The notes: generated by a model from the letters alone, not told the origin. DNA of 64,000 nucleotides from Haloarcula salina (GCF_010119195.1 NZ_WRXL01000004.1:186001-250000); one strand, 5' to 3'. Positions 52,849 through 62,565 are shown, numbered from the stretch's first letter. A program made the numbers and translations.

Positions 52849-53342
52849 GCCGGACAGCGGGACGGTGGCCCCCCTCACCCCGGACGGCGCTGGGCGCGCT
52901 CGGTATCGGTGTGGCCGCGATCGCGATCGTCTGGAGCGGGCCGCTGTGGGGGGTTCTCGGCGCGTTCGCGCTCGGTTCACTCTACGTCGTGGGGACCGCT
53001 CCCCTCGCAGTCGCCTTCGGGCAGGTCGCGCTCGTCGCGGCCGGTCCGTCGTCGCCGGGTATCGTTGCCGCCGTCGAAGTGGGGCTGTTCCTGGCGCTGC
53101 TCGCGGCGGCGCTGTCGGCCCCCGCTCCGCGAACCGCCGCGGCAACCGTGGCGGTCACCGTCCCGCTGTTCGGCGGCCTGACCTGGCTGGCGCTCTCGTC
53201 CTGGCAGGTGGGCCCGATGGCCGTCGCGCTCGTCCTCGGCTGCGGGTTCGCGACCGCCGCCTACCTCCTGCACCGCTACCTCCTCGTCAGCGTCGGCATC
53301 GTCTCCCGAGACCAACTGCAGTCCTCCCCGACCAATGAGTGA
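52845..53342 (+). CDS. Polytopic membrane protein of the DUF58 operon
   Basis: A 165-residue protein with five or six hydrophobic segments over nearly its whole length (ALGALGIGVAAIAIVWSGPL, LGAFALGSLYVVGTAPLAVA and others). Starts at GTG overlapping the DUF58 stop and ends overlapping the next gene (ATG eight bases before its own stop), so translation is coupled. Such small membrane proteins accompany DUF58/MoxR clusters in haloarchaea; function unknown. Confidence 0.82.
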   Translation: MSRTAGRWPPSPRTALGALGIGVAAIAIVWSGPLWGVLGAFALGSLYVVGTAPLAVAFGQVALVAAGPSSPGIVAAVEVGLFLALLAAALSAPAPRTAAATVAVTVPLFGGLTWLALSSWQVGPMAVALVLGCGFATAAYLLHRYLLVSVGIVSRDQLQSSPTNE

Positions 53343-54300
53343 ACGCGACGACCACGAGCCGATCGACCGAGACGAACAGCACGCCGGGCCGGACCCAGCG
53401 ACGCTCCGCGCGGAACTGGAGGTCGCCCGCGAAGAGAACCGCCGCCTGCGTGACTCCTACGCGCGAGCCAAGCGGTCGACGTACCGCCGAACGGCGCTCG
53501 GCTTCCTCGCCATCGGGATCGCCTCGCTCGCCGGCGCCGCGCTCTTTCCCGCGCTCGGGACGGTCTTCGTCGCGCTGGCCGGCACGGGCGCGTTCGCCGG
53601 CCTCGTGACGTACTACCTGACGCCCGAGCGATTCGTCTCGGGCTCGGTCACCGGCGCGACGTTCGGGGCGCTCGCGGACGTGGAATCGGGGCTCGTCCGG
53701 GAACTCGAACTCCAGGACGAGGCGGTGTACGTCCCGACGCCGACGCTCCCCGATGCCAACGCCCGCCTGTTCGTCCCCCAGCACGTCGACTACGCGCTCC
53801 CCGACGCCGAGGCGCTCGGCGACCTGTTCGTCACCACCGAGGGGGACACGCGACAGGGAGTCGCCCTCCCGCCGTCCGGCGATCGGCTATTCGCCTCGTT
53901 CGAACAGACCGTCGACGGGGCGTTTGAAGCTGCGCCGGACCAGATAGGGGCCGACCTGGCCGCGGCGCTCACGGAGCAGTTCGAACTCGTCGACGATGCC
54001 GACGTCGAGATCGGCGCGGACGAACGGGCGACGGTCGCCCTCGACGGCCCGGCCTTCGGCGACCTCTCCCGGACCGATCATCCCGCCGTGTCCCTGCTCG
54101 CGGTCGGGTTCGCTGCGGGGCTGGACCGCCCGGTCACCGTCGAAACGCGGACTGACGAGCGCGCGAGCGCGGTTGTCTCACTCTCCTGGGAGCAAGACGG
54201 TGGTGTGGCGACCGGAAACTCGATGGAACAAGAGCCGATACCGGCGGGGTCGGCGGCAGAAACGTCCAGCGTCGCGACGCCCTCGGAAACGCGGAACTAA
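53335..54300 (+). CDS. Coiled-coil plus membrane protein of the DUF58 operon
   Basis: A 321-residue protein. The N-terminus has a short coiled coil (LRAELEVAREENRRLRDSYA), then two close membrane helices (RTALGFLAIGIASLAGAALF and FVALAGTGAFAGLVTYYL), then a soluble domain of about 180 residues (YVPTPTLPDANARLFVPQHV, TTEGDTRQGVALPPSGDRLF). The last 40 residues are Ser/Thr/Glu-rich. It is the third gene of the DUF58 operon. Family not named with certainty. Confidence 0.8.
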   Translation: MSERDDHEPIDRDEQHAGPDPATLRAELEVAREENRRLRDSYARAKRSTYRRTALGFLAIGIASLAGAALFPALGTVFVALAGTGAFAGLVTYYLTPERFVSGSVTGATFGALADVESGLVRELELQDEAVYVPTPTLPDANARLFVPQHVDYALPDAEALGDLFVTTEGDTRQGVALPPSGDRLFASFEQTVDGAFEAAPDQIGADLAAALTEQFELVDDADVEIGADERATVALDGPAFGDLSRTDHPAVSLLAVGFAAGLDRPVTVETRTDERASAVVSLSWEQDGGVATGNSMEQEPIPAGSAAETSSVATPSETRN

Positions 54301-54325
54301 CAGGCCATCGCGATCCGCGAGCCCG

Positions 54326-55330
54326 TTACAGTTCGCTGCCGCCGTCGCCGACCGCCGTCTCCGCGCCGGAGGGACGTCTGTCAGACCCGGTCCCGGGCGG
54401 CGTGACCGAACTGAGGATCTCGTCGATGACCGCCGGCGTGCCGATCCGGCTGAGTTCGGCGTCGCTGTTCAGGATCAGTCGGTGGCGGAGCACGGGCACG
54501 GCCACGCCCTTCACGTCGTCCGGGATGACGTAGTCGCGACCCTCGATGCGCGCGAGCGCCTTCGCCGTGTTCTGCAAGGCGAGCGTCGCACGCGGCGACG
54601 CCCCGTGTGCGACGTTCCGGTGATCCCGAGTCTCACGAACGACGGACAGGATGTACTTCTTGATGCTGTCGTCGATATACGTCTCGGGGACGACGCTCCG
54701 GGCCTGCAGGAGTTCGTTCCGGGTGACGACCTGCGAGATGTCGCTCGAATCGAGCGTCGGGTCGGCGTCGAAGCGGTCCAGGATCGCACGCTCCTCGTCT
54801 TCGTCGGGGATCTCGGAGACGAGCTTCATCTGGAAGCGGTCGCGCTGGGCCTCCGGGAGTTCGAACGTCCCCTCCATCTCCAGGGGATTCATCGTCGCCA
54901 CGACGGTGAACGGGGTTGGCAACGACAGGGTCGACCCCTCGATGGACACCTGGCTCTCCTGCATGGCTTCGAGCAGCGCGCTCTGGGTCTTGGGCGGCGC
55001 GCGATTGATCTCGTCGGCGATGACGAGGTTGGTGAACACGGGACCTTTCTGGAGTTCGAACTCGCCGCTTTGCTGATGATAGACCGTCGTACCAGTGATA
55101 TCAGCTGGAAGCAAGTCGGGCGTCATCTGGATTCGCGAGTAGTTCAGGTCGGTGGCGTTCGCGACGAGCGTCGCGATGGTGGTCTTCGCGACGCCGGGAA
55201 CGCCTTCTAGCAGAACGTGACCGCGAGTCAACATCGCGACCGTGATGTGACGGAGGACTTCCTCGTTCCCGATGAGCACGGTGCCCGCTTCGGCTTCGAG
55301 GCGGTCGTACAGCGCCGACGGATCAGTCAT
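54326..55330 (-). CDS. MoxR-type AAA+ ATPase
   Basis: A 334-residue AAA+ protein: Walker A GVPGVAKTTIATL, Walker B VIADEINRAPPKTQSALLEA, sensor ATMNPLEMEGTFELPEAQRDRF, and a C-terminal helical lid (SPRATLALQNTAKALARIEG). MoxR ATPases act as chaperones to insert metals or remodel vWA/DUF58 proteins; the DUF58 gene lies just beyond a convergent boundary (26-bp gap). The start overlaps the stop of the upstream DUF4350 gene by eight bases, so the two are co-translated. Confidence 0.95.
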   Translation of the reverse strand: MTDPSALYDRLEAEAGTVLIGNEEVLRHITVAMLTRGHVLLEGVPGVAKTTIATLVANATDLNYSRIQMTPDLLPADITGTTVYHQQSGEFELQKGPVFTNLVIADEINRAPPKTQSALLEAMQESQVSIEGSTLSLPTPFTVVATMNPLEMEGTFELPEAQRDRFQMKLVSEIPDEDEERAILDRFDADPTLDSSDISQVVTRNELLQARSVVPETYIDDSIKKYILSVVRETRDHRNVAHGASPRATLALQNTAKALARIEGRDYVIPDDVKGVAVPVLRHRLILNSDAELSRIGTPAVIDEILSSVTPPGTGSDRRPSGAETAVGDGGSEL

Positions 55331-56411
55331 CGCGTTGTCGTTTACGCCGCTGTGACATAACGGCTTCCGTTACCCGCGCGATTCGCGCCCCGTCCCAGTC
55401 GGGGTGACGCGACCGCAGGAGCGCCTCGACGCCCTCCGCAGACAGCCGTCCCGGGTCGGCCGGCGACCGGCGCTCGCGGACGTACTCGCGGAGTCGCTCG
55501 TCTGCGCGGCGGTCGATACCCACGAGGGCAGCTATTAGAACCGCCCCACAGAGCGCGAGGAGCCACCCCGACCGCCGGAGCGCCAGGACGGCGGCGGCGA
55601 GCGGGGGGACGCCGCCGGCGTGGGAGTAATCGAGCAGGACGCGTGGACCGAGGAGGGCGCGGGCGAACTGCCGATTGTCGCCGCGGTCCAGCATCGCGTT
55701 CACGAACACGCTCGGGTCACCGACGACGACGACGCGGCCCGCACCGACGGCTTCGGTCGTGGCGACCGGACGCGAGGCGAGCGACTCGTCGTCGTCGAGT
55801 TCGCCGTCGCCGTCCTCGTCGAGATACGCGTAACTCGACGTGGTCAGGAGCGGCGTCGCGTCCCCGGGTTCGACGACGGTTCCGTGGTTGAACACGACGG
55901 TTTCGACCCCCGCCGTGGCGGGCGACGGGCCGGTCGGCGTCACCTCGGGGAACGCCCCGGTTCGGTCGTAGTTTCGCGTGTCGTACAGAGGCCGTCCGTC
56001 GACGCGCGCGCTGGCCCCCACGCCGGACAGCAGGTCGTTGGCGTGCGGGCGGTAGTCCTCCGCGACGACGAGCGTCCCGCCCGCGCGGACGAAGCGCTCG
56101 ATTCGATCGACTTCCGGTCGCGTGTAGGGCTCCCCCGGCGAGAGGACGAAGGCGACGGTGCCGTTCGCGTCCGTCGTCGGATACTGGCTCACGTTGGTCC
56201 CGACGGTCACGGCCGATCCGTTCTCGGACGCGACGGCCCGCATGTCGCCGGAGCCGTCCCACTGGGCGTTGTAGGCGCCGAAGGCGACCGACGACGTGCT
56301 CGCAGCGTAGAGGAGCGCGATCACGGCGACGGCGGCGTAGACGGCAAGCAGCATCTTCGGCCCGTCGAGTCGCCGCCACGGCGGGTCGTCGATGCCGGGT
56401 TCCCCCGTCAT
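55323..56411 (-). CDS. DUF4350-domain membrane protein (MoxR cluster)
   Basis: A 362-residue protein. One N-terminal helix (MLLAVYAAVAVIALLYAAST), an extracytoplasmic GATase/DUF4350 domain (SPGEPYTRPEVDRIERFVRA, GTLVVAEDYRPHANDLL, GRVVVVGDPSVFVNAML), then a second helix near residue 285 (LLALCGAVLIAALVGI) and a basic cytoplasmic tail. DUF4350 genes commonly lie beside MoxR and DUF58 genes. The frame continues upstream in a non-family direction; the ATG at 56411 overlaps the stop of the upstream gene (ATGA). Confidence 0.86.
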   Translation of the reverse strand: MTGEPGIDDPPWRRLDGPKMLLAVYAAVAVIALLYAASTSSVAFGAYNAQWDGSGDMRAVASENGSAVTVGTNVSQYPTTDANGTVAFVLSPGEPYTRPEVDRIERFVRAGGTLVVAEDYRPHANDLLSGVGASARVDGRPLYDTRNYDRTGAFPEVTPTGPSPATAGVETVVFNHGTVVEPGDATPLLTTSSYAYLDEDGDGELDDDESLASRPVATTEAVGAGRVVVVGDPSVFVNAMLDRGDNRQFARALLGPRVLLDYSHAGGVPPLAAAVLALRRSGWLLALCGAVLIAALVGIDRRADERLREYVRERRSPADPGRLSAEGVEALLRSRHPDWDGARIARVTEAVMSQRRKRQRDD

Positions 56412-56686
56412 CAGACGAGCCCCGGCGGCAGGATCTCGAGGATGCGCTTGACGACCACGTAGGCGAAGCCGGCCAGGCCGACGGCGATGACCACCCAGAG
56501 CCGCCGTCGCCAACGCGGCGACACCGTCCGCGGCGCGACCAGTTCGACCGTGACGAGAAAGCCGATGAGCGACACGACGAAGAACAGTTCCAGGGTCAGC
56601 GCGTCGAGGAGTACCAGGACGAGCAACGATCCCAGTACCCACGCGAGGTGACCGTAGACGAACCGCTGGCGCTGTCGCGTCGCCAT
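56411..56686 (-). CDS. 91-aa membrane protein at the head of the MoxR operon
   Basis: A small protein with a basic N-terminus (MATRQRQRFVYGHLAWVLGS) and three hydrophobic segments (about 15-35, 33-50, 63-80), ending RILEILPPGLV. It overlaps the DUF4350 gene by four bases and so belongs to the MoxR transcription unit. Function unknown. Confidence 0.75.
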   Translation of the reverse strand: MATRQRQRFVYGHLAWVLGSLLVLVLLDALTLELFFVVSLIGFLVTVELVAPRTVSPRWRRRLWVVIAVGLAGFAYVVVKRILEILPPGLV

Positions 56687-56807
56687 ACGTGGCGACGTCG
56701 GCGGCGGAGCGGCAAAGGTCCGTCGGTGACAGTCGATTGACTCGTTCGGGGTCGTCCTTCGAACGCATCGAGCGGACAGGTCGGGGCTAGCAAACGAAAA
56801 ACGGCTA

Positions 56808-56850
56808 GCGGGCGGTCGGTCGCCTACGGACCGAACGCACGTCGAACGGG
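56808..56850 (-). terminator. Possible terminator downstream of the ABC permease
   Basis: In the 193-bp gap between the permease and the MoxR operon, two GGCTAGC elements flank the stretch AAACGAAAAAC; read on the minus strand this is a T-rich loop between self-complementary GCTAGC arms. Placed just past the permease stop, it could end that transcript. No gene is seen in the gap. Confidence 0.3.
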
Positions 56851-56879
56851 CGCTTCGACGGGTCCACGGGCGCGCGAAC

Positions 56880-59800
56880 TCAATCGTCGGACGGCGCTCC
56901 GGCGTCGTCCTCGGGCGTCCGCGTTCGGTCGCCGCTCCCCAGTAGCGACACCGGGGCCGCGGCGAGGTACGGCAGCGTGGCGACGAGCGCCCCGAGGGTC
57001 GCGAGCGCGACGCCCCCGAGGAAGATGCCCGCGAGCACCCGCGGAGGCATTCGCGCGGCGAGTCGGAAGCCGAAGAACACGAGCCAGCCGGCCGACTCCA
57101 TGAACTGGAGCGTGACGACCGACAGCGCCAGCGCGAGCGTCGTCGCGGGAATCGCGATCCGAGCGATGTCGCCGAGGATCGTCCGCAGCACGCGCCACTG
57201 CGTCGCGCCCGTCGACCGGTGGATGCCGATGGCCTGCCGCCGCGCGTGGACGGCCTGGGCGAACGTCGCCGTCGTGCTGCCGACGGTGCTCAGCGCCGAG
57301 AGCGCGATCAGGACACCGAGGATGAGCTGGACGTTGCCGAACACGCCCTCGATCGAGCGCTCGATCGGCGTCCCGGACGCGTAGGCCCCGTTGCTCGCGA
57401 CGGCCGAGACGAGTCGCTCGTCGCCGGTCACCCGGTAATCCGCCGTCGCGAGCGTCGTCCCGTTCGCGGTCACGCGGTAGGTGTAGGTCCCCGGCTGTCC
57501 GCGACCGCTTCCCGGGCTGAAGCGCGTCTCGGTGACGTTCCCCGGCGGCATGTACACGGTCCGGTTGCGCGAGACGCCGGGGCCGACGACGCGGATCTCG
57601 CGCGTCATCGGCTCGTCCCACGGGTTCGCGAGCCCGACGCCGAGCGTGGGCGTCGTCAGCACCGACCCCGACTCGGGGGTGATCGACAGCTGCGCGTACA
57701 GCTGTTTTTCGGCCCCGCGGACGACTGCGATCTCGCGAGTCGCCGTTTGCTCCCCGGCCGCGGCCGTGATCGTGTAGTTGCCGGGCGAGCGCGGCATCGG
57801 GACGATCGCGACGCCCTTCGAACCGGTCTCCAGTTCGAGGCCGTTCATCGACACCGTGGCGTTCGGCACGCGCTCGCCGGTCGCGGTGAGTACGGGGACG
57901 TACAGGCTCGCCCCCGGCGGCGCTCTCGACGGCAGTTGCTCCGGAATCGTGATGGCGTCCGGCGAGACCACCGTGACGGCGTGTCGATAGCCGTCGGCGG
58001 TGGCGTTCGCCCGGCCGAGTTCGGACGCGGTGAAGGCGACGCTCGTCCGGCGCTCGCCGCCCGGCGGGACGGCCACGCTCGTCGTCCGACGCTCGCCGCC
58101 GTAACGGACGGTCACGTCCCGCGTCTCGCGCTCGCTCCCGACGTTTCGAACGGTCGCGGTGACGTTGAACGACTCGCCGCGCGTGACTTGCCTCGGCCCC
58201 GACAGCCCGGTCACCACCGCGCCGGTCTCGTTCGCCCTCGACCCCGGCGTCGGGACGGGGCCGTCGACGCGGATCATGTGGACCTGTCCGCGACCGGTGG
58301 CCAGCCCGGAGGCGGTTTCAAGCGGGATGACGAGGAGGTCGTCGAGCGTCCGCTCGGCGTCGAAGCGCCCGACGACCGTGACCCGTCTGACGCCCGGCTT
58401 GACGCTCCCGGACAGGGTCATCGTCTCGCCGACCGACACGTCGAGCGTCTGCGCCAGGTCGCTCCCGATGACCGCCTCGTCGTAGGCGTCGGGGCGTTCG
58501 CCCTCGACGAGCGTGGCACCGGTGACGTTCGCGAACGCGTCATACTCCGCGCCGCGGGCCATGTACGGCTGGCCGTCCGAGACCTGCGCGTAGATGATCT
58601 CCGCGCTCGCTTGCGTCCCGTTGGCCCGGAGGACGCGCGCGTAGTCCGGGTCGAGACGGCTGTTCAGCGGGTGGGGCGCGCCGGCTTCGGTGATGGTCCC
58701 GGCCCCGCCCGCGCCGCCGCCGAGCGGAGACGCGAGGCCGGCGAGCGAGACGACCAGCAGGAAGGTGACGCCGAAGACCGTCAGCGTCGCCGCCGTCGGT
58801 ACGACCGAGCGCCACGACAACAGCGTCGGTGCGACGACCGCGCGGGCGCGAGCGAGAGCGGTCTTCGAGGACTGTCCGCCGCGGGCGCGGCCCCGTCCGA
58901 GCGACGACGGCGGCCCGGTCGACGCGGAGTAGGCCGCCAGCGCGCCGGCGGCGAGGCCGAGCAGGACGAACAGGCCGGCGACCGCCGCGACGACGGTCGC
59001 GCTCTGGCCCGTCACGGACACGTCGAGCGCGATGGGGAGCCCGACGTAGATGGCGACGTTGACGAGCGCCTTGATCGTGATGAGACCGACCGCGTAGCCC
59101 AGCGCCACCCCCGCCGTGACGAGGAGGCCGGCCCGGACGGTGAAGAGGAGGCCCACGCGCCAGCCCGGCGCGCCGGTCGAGCGGATGACGCGAATCGCGT
59201 CGAGGCGGTCGCGCACGCTCATCCGCGTCACGCTGTAGACGACGATGAGGACGAGCAGGCCGCCGGCCGCCGCGGCGACCGAGAGCGCCCAGAGCACCTG
59301 CTCGAGCCCGCCGATGACGTACAGGAGCGCGCTGACGAGCGGGGACCCGATCGCGGGGACGCTCCCCAGCCCCGTCCCACCGGGCGTGTGGTCGATGACG
59401 AAGTAGCCCGTCACGCCGACGCGCTCGGCGGTCGAGACGTTCGTCGCGTACCACTGCTCGGGCAGGAACTCGATACCGCGCTCCTGGGGAACCACGGTGA
59501 GCCTGACAGTCTCGTTCGTCCCCCGAACGGTCCGATTACGCTGTCGCGACACCGGCGCGCGTCCGTCGACGCCCGCGGGAATCGTCGGCAGTCGCCCCTC
59601 CTGCCACTGGGCCGAGCCCTCGATCAACACCCGCGGCGCGTCCGGTGGAATGCCGATCACCCTGACCGTCGAGCCGTTGACCGACGCCCGCGCCACGCGT
59701 AACACGGTCGCGTTCGCCTCGGCCGGCGGCGGCCCGTCGCCCGCCTCGTGGTACGTCACCGTCTCCGAACTCGCCAGCGGCTCGGCGAACGTCTCGGAGT

Positions 59801-59924
59801 AGGTCACCGCGGTGAACAGCAACAGGATGGTTCCGATGAGGAACGCGGCCGTCACGGCGACGACGACGACCGTCAGCCGGTCGCGGCGCGACCAGCGAAA
59901 CAGGATGGCGTTGCGGTAGCCCAT
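56880..59924 (-). CDS. FtsX/MacB-type ABC transporter permease, 1014 aa
   Basis: A very long permease with the FtsX layout duplicated: TM1 at about 18-40 (TVVVVAVTAAFLIGTILLLF), a first extracytoplasmic domain, three-helix FtsX blocks around residues 205-340, a second TM anchor near 380 (TLTVFGVTFLLVVSLAGLAS), a large extracytoplasmic region with CARDB-like beta domains (about 555-790, TVRNVGSERETRDVTVRYGG), and a final FtsX block (about 850-990). It works with the adjacent LolD-type ATPase, the start being 6 bp from its stop. FtsX/MacB systems move lipoproteins or peptides, or transmit mechanical signals; the substrate is unknown. Confidence 0.88.
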   Translation of the reverse strand: MGYRNAILFRWSRRDRLTVVVVAVTAAFLIGTILLLFTAVTYSETFAEPLASSETVTYHEAGDGPPPAEANATVLRVARASVNGSTVRVIGIPPDAPRVLIEGSAQWQEGRLPTIPAGVDGRAPVSRQRNRTVRGTNETVRLTVVPQERGIEFLPEQWYATNVSTAERVGVTGYFVIDHTPGGTGLGSVPAIGSPLVSALLYVIGGLEQVLWALSVAAAAGGLLVLIVVYSVTRMSVRDRLDAIRVIRSTGAPGWRVGLLFTVRAGLLVTAGVALGYAVGLITIKALVNVAIYVGLPIALDVSVTGQSATVVAAVAGLFVLLGLAAGALAAYSASTGPPSSLGRGRARGGQSSKTALARARAVVAPTLLSWRSVVPTAATLTVFGVTFLLVVSLAGLASPLGGGAGGAGTITEAGAPHPLNSRLDPDYARVLRANGTQASAEIIYAQVSDGQPYMARGAEYDAFANVTGATLVEGERPDAYDEAVIGSDLAQTLDVSVGETMTLSGSVKPGVRRVTVVGRFDAERTLDDLLVIPLETASGLATGRGQVHMIRVDGPVPTPGSRANETGAVVTGLSGPRQVTRGESFNVTATVRNVGSERETRDVTVRYGGERRTTSVAVPPGGERRTSVAFTASELGRANATADGYRHAVTVVSPDAITIPEQLPSRAPPGASLYVPVLTATGERVPNATVSMNGLELETGSKGVAIVPMPRSPGNYTITAAAGEQTATREIAVVRGAEKQLYAQLSITPESGSVLTTPTLGVGLANPWDEPMTREIRVVGPGVSRNRTVYMPPGNVTETRFSPGSGRGQPGTYTYRVTANGTTLATADYRVTGDERLVSAVASNGAYASGTPIERSIEGVFGNVQLILGVLIALSALSTVGSTTATFAQAVHARRQAIGIHRSTGATQWRVLRTILGDIARIAIPATTLALALSVVTLQFMESAGWLVFFGFRLAARMPPRVLAGIFLGGVALATLGALVATLPYLAAAPVSLLGSGDRTRTPEDDAGAPSDD

Positions 59925-59930
59925 CGGTCG

Positions 59931-60632
59931 CTAGCGCGTCTCCGGTGACCGCTCGGCCGCTCGCCTGTCGGGCGCGTCCGCGACGAGCGTGCCGTCGCGA
60001 ATGAACAGCCGCTCGTCGAACCGCTTCGCGAGCTGCGGGTCGTGGCTGATGACGACGAGCGCCGTCTCGGTGGAGGCCTTCATACTGAACAGCAGGTCTA
60101 GCACGGACTCGGCGGTGTCGGGGTCTAGCTGGCCGGTCGGCTCGTCCGCGAGGATGATCTCGGGGCGGTTCGCGAGCGCCCGCGCGATGGCGACGCGCTG
60201 TTTCTCGCCCCCGCTCAGCGTCGCGGGGTACTGGTCTTCGAGGCCGTCGATGCCGAGGCGCTCGAACAGCGTCTCCAGCCACTCGGGGTCCCGGTCGCCC
60301 GCGTGTTCCTGGGGGAGCGAGGCGTTCTCGCGGGCGGTGAGGTCGCCGATGAGCTGGAAGTCCTGGAAGACGAACCCGAGCGTCGTCCGGCGGAGGCCGG
60401 CACGCTGGCGCTCCGAGAGCGCGCTCGCGTCCCGGCCGTCGATCTCCAGGCGGCCGCTAGAGGGCGGTTCGAGCAGGCCGAGGACGTTGAACAGGGTCGA
60501 CTTCCCGGCTCCGCTCGGCCCCTGGACGAGGGTCGCCGCGTCCGGGGGGACCGTGATCGAGACGCCGTCGAGGATCGTCGTTCCCCGCCGCGTCACGCGC
60601 AGGTCGGTTCCGGCGAGGACGGGGTCAGTCAT
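59931..60632 (-). CDS. LolD/MacB-type ABC transporter ATPase
   Basis: A 233-residue ATPase: Walker A QGPSGAGKSTLFNVLG, Q-loop GFVFQDFQLIGDLTARENAS, signature LSGGEKQRVAIARALANRPE, Walker B IILADEPTGQLDPDT, and switch His VVISHDP. This is the LolD/FtsE/MacB class that pairs with FtsX-type permeases such as the next gene. The open frame extends far upstream into a nonsense-like region, but the ATG at 60632 starts MTDPVLAGTDLRVTRRG, the natural beginning. Confidence 0.94.
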   Translation of the reverse strand: MTDPVLAGTDLRVTRRGTTILDGVSITVPPDAATLVQGPSGAGKSTLFNVLGLLEPPSSGRLEIDGRDASALSERQRAGLRRTTLGFVFQDFQLIGDLTARENASLPQEHAGDRDPEWLETLFERLGIDGLEDQYPATLSGGEKQRVAIARALANRPEIILADEPTGQLDPDTAESVLDLLFSMKASTETALVVISHDPQLAKRFDERLFIRDGTLVADAPDRRAAERSPETR

Positions 60633-60726
60633 TGTCGGTCTTTCAGGCGGGCCCGTATTGTATGCCACGGTTACACGAATCGCTGACAGGACGGACGCCG
60701 GAGCGGTCGCGCGGTTCCGGCGGCCC

Positions 60727-62421
60727 TCAACAGCCGGGCTGGCCGTCGGTCGGCCGCGAGAGCCACACGCGGTCGACGCCGCGCGTGTCGTAGACGACGT
60801 TCGTTCGGTAGCGCCACTCGGAAAGCGCCGCGGGCGTCGTCCGCTCGCTCCCGGCCGGGAACAGGTGCGCGCCCGTCGTCGACCACGACCGTCTGGACAG
60901 TGTCGGGCAGGTCGGGGCGGCCCCGCCGCCGAGCCAGCGTGCGACCGGCTGATAGGTGCCGTTGGTCGCCGCCGGATAGTACAGGTCGACGATGCGCGTG
61001 AACGGGTGGTCCGACGCCCACTGCTCGTCGACGTGGTCCGCGGTGAACGTCGCGGCCGCGAACTGCGACTCCGTCGCGCCGGTCGGGAAGGCGAGCGTGT
61101 CGAGGTTGACGAACGCGATGGGCGCGGTGACGAGCGCCGCGACGATGAACAGCGTCGCCAGGACGGTCGCGAGGCGGTTCCGGGACGGCCGAATCGAGCC
61201 GAGCCCGCTAGTGGGGCCGGGTGACCGGTCGCCGGCGTAGGCAACCTTCGCTACCCCCAGGCCGGCGAGGACGAACACGGGGAAGTGGACGAACGTCTGC
61301 CCGCGCAGGGCCGTCCCGTAGTACTCCGGCGTCAGCGCGGCGGTCAGCGAGAAGTACACGACGACGATGGGGGCGAGCAGCAGTGCGAGGACGACCGGGC
61401 CGGTCCGCCGACGGTCGCGGCTCGCGAGCGGCAGGCCGACGAGCGCGAACGCGACTGGCACGGCGAACGCCGCGACGAGCACCACGAGGCCGGTCGGCGT
61501 CGACTGCGTCCCGGGGAAGACGGTCCGCAAGACGTTCGCTCCGAGCGCCAGGAACCAGAGCCCGACCGCGCCGCCGATCGTCGCGCGCTGGAGACGCTCG
61601 CTGGTGCGCTGGAACCACACCAGCGTCGCCGCCAGGACGACCACCCAGGCGAGAAAGAGCCCCGGATAGGCGCTCACGCGGTCGACGTAGGGCACTTCGA
61701 GCAGGGACCGCTCCGCGAGTCGGTAGTAGCCCCACATGTACACCCAGAACCCGCCGACCACGACGGCTGCGGTGACGGCGTCACGCCGCGACGGAACCCG
61801 GGCGAGCCACGCGGCCAGCACTCCCGTGAGCACCAGCCCGACGACGAGCGAACTGAACGTGTGCAACAGGGGAAACGCGACGAACAGGAGCCCCCCGAGG
61901 ACGCCCCACCGGAGCCTGCTCCCGTCCGTCGCGAACAGGCGATGGACCGCGATGGCGAACAGCGGGACCAGCAACAGCGCGAGCGCCTCCTCGTCGGTCT
62001 GGCCGGTCCGTCGGAGGTAGATCCCCGAGACCGCCAGTCCGAAGCCCGAGAGGGCCATCGCGGTGGTGACGCGCCGCCCGCGCCAGCGGTGCGAGCGAGC
62101 GATGCGCCTGACGAGCGCCATCGCCGTCAGGCAGGACGCTCCGCCGGTCAGCGCCACGACGGGCTGGGCGACGTACAACGGGCGCTCGCCCGTGACGAGT
62201 CCCACCGCGGTCAGCACGCCGGTGAACACCAGATTGTCCGCCCGGAACCGCGAGAACGGGAACGCCCCCGTCTCGATGGCGTCGCGGGCGAGCGCGACGT
62301 ATCCGAACCCGTCTAGCGTCGACGGCAGCGGCGTCCAGTGCAGTGACGTCAGCCGAGCGGCGATAGCCACGGCCAGCACGGCGACCACCAGCAGCACGCG
62401 CCCCCGCCGTCCGTCACTCAT
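60727..62421 (-). CDS. Polytopic membrane protein, possibly a lipid-linked glycosyltransferase-like protein
   Basis: A 564-residue protein with about 12 membrane helices over residues 1-440 and a soluble C-terminal region of about 110 residues that ends with a cysteine. The N-terminal luminal loop (LPSTLDGFGYVALARDAIET) and a further acidic motif (RRTGQTDEEALALLLVPLFA) recall GT-C fold glycosyltransferases (PMT/STT3-type), but no definite family match is claimed. It lies upstream of the LolD ATPase on the same strand, with a 94-bp gap. Confidence 0.8.
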   Translation of the reverse strand: MSDGRRGRVLLVVAVLAVAIAARLTSLHWTPLPSTLDGFGYVALARDAIETGAFPFSRFRADNLVFTGVLTAVGLVTGERPLYVAQPVVALTGGASCLTAMALVRRIARSHRWRGRRVTTAMALSGFGLAVSGIYLRRTGQTDEEALALLLVPLFAIAVHRLFATDGSRLRWGVLGGLLFVAFPLLHTFSSLVVGLVLTGVLAAWLARVPSRRDAVTAAVVVGGFWVYMWGYYRLAERSLLEVPYVDRVSAYPGLFLAWVVVLAATLVWFQRTSERLQRATIGGAVGLWFLALGANVLRTVFPGTQSTPTGLVVLVAAFAVPVAFALVGLPLASRDRRRTGPVVLALLLAPIVVVYFSLTAALTPEYYGTALRGQTFVHFPVFVLAGLGVAKVAYAGDRSPGPTSGLGSIRPSRNRLATVLATLFIVAALVTAPIAFVNLDTLAFPTGATESQFAAATFTADHVDEQWASDHPFTRIVDLYYPAATNGTYQPVARWLGGGAAPTCPTLSRRSWSTTGAHLFPAGSERTTPAALSEWRYRTNVVYDTRGVDRVWLSRPTDGQPGC

Positions 62422-62565
62422 TGCGTGGCCCTACAAAGGGGAGGTGTAAGAGCGTTGTCGGTTCGGTCGGGGGTCCGGTGCGGAGGTGCATGCGGTCGCT
62501 CGATGCTGTGATCGACCACTAGCGAGGCCAACGTCCCGACTCTCGGCACCCTCGTACCAGTACCG

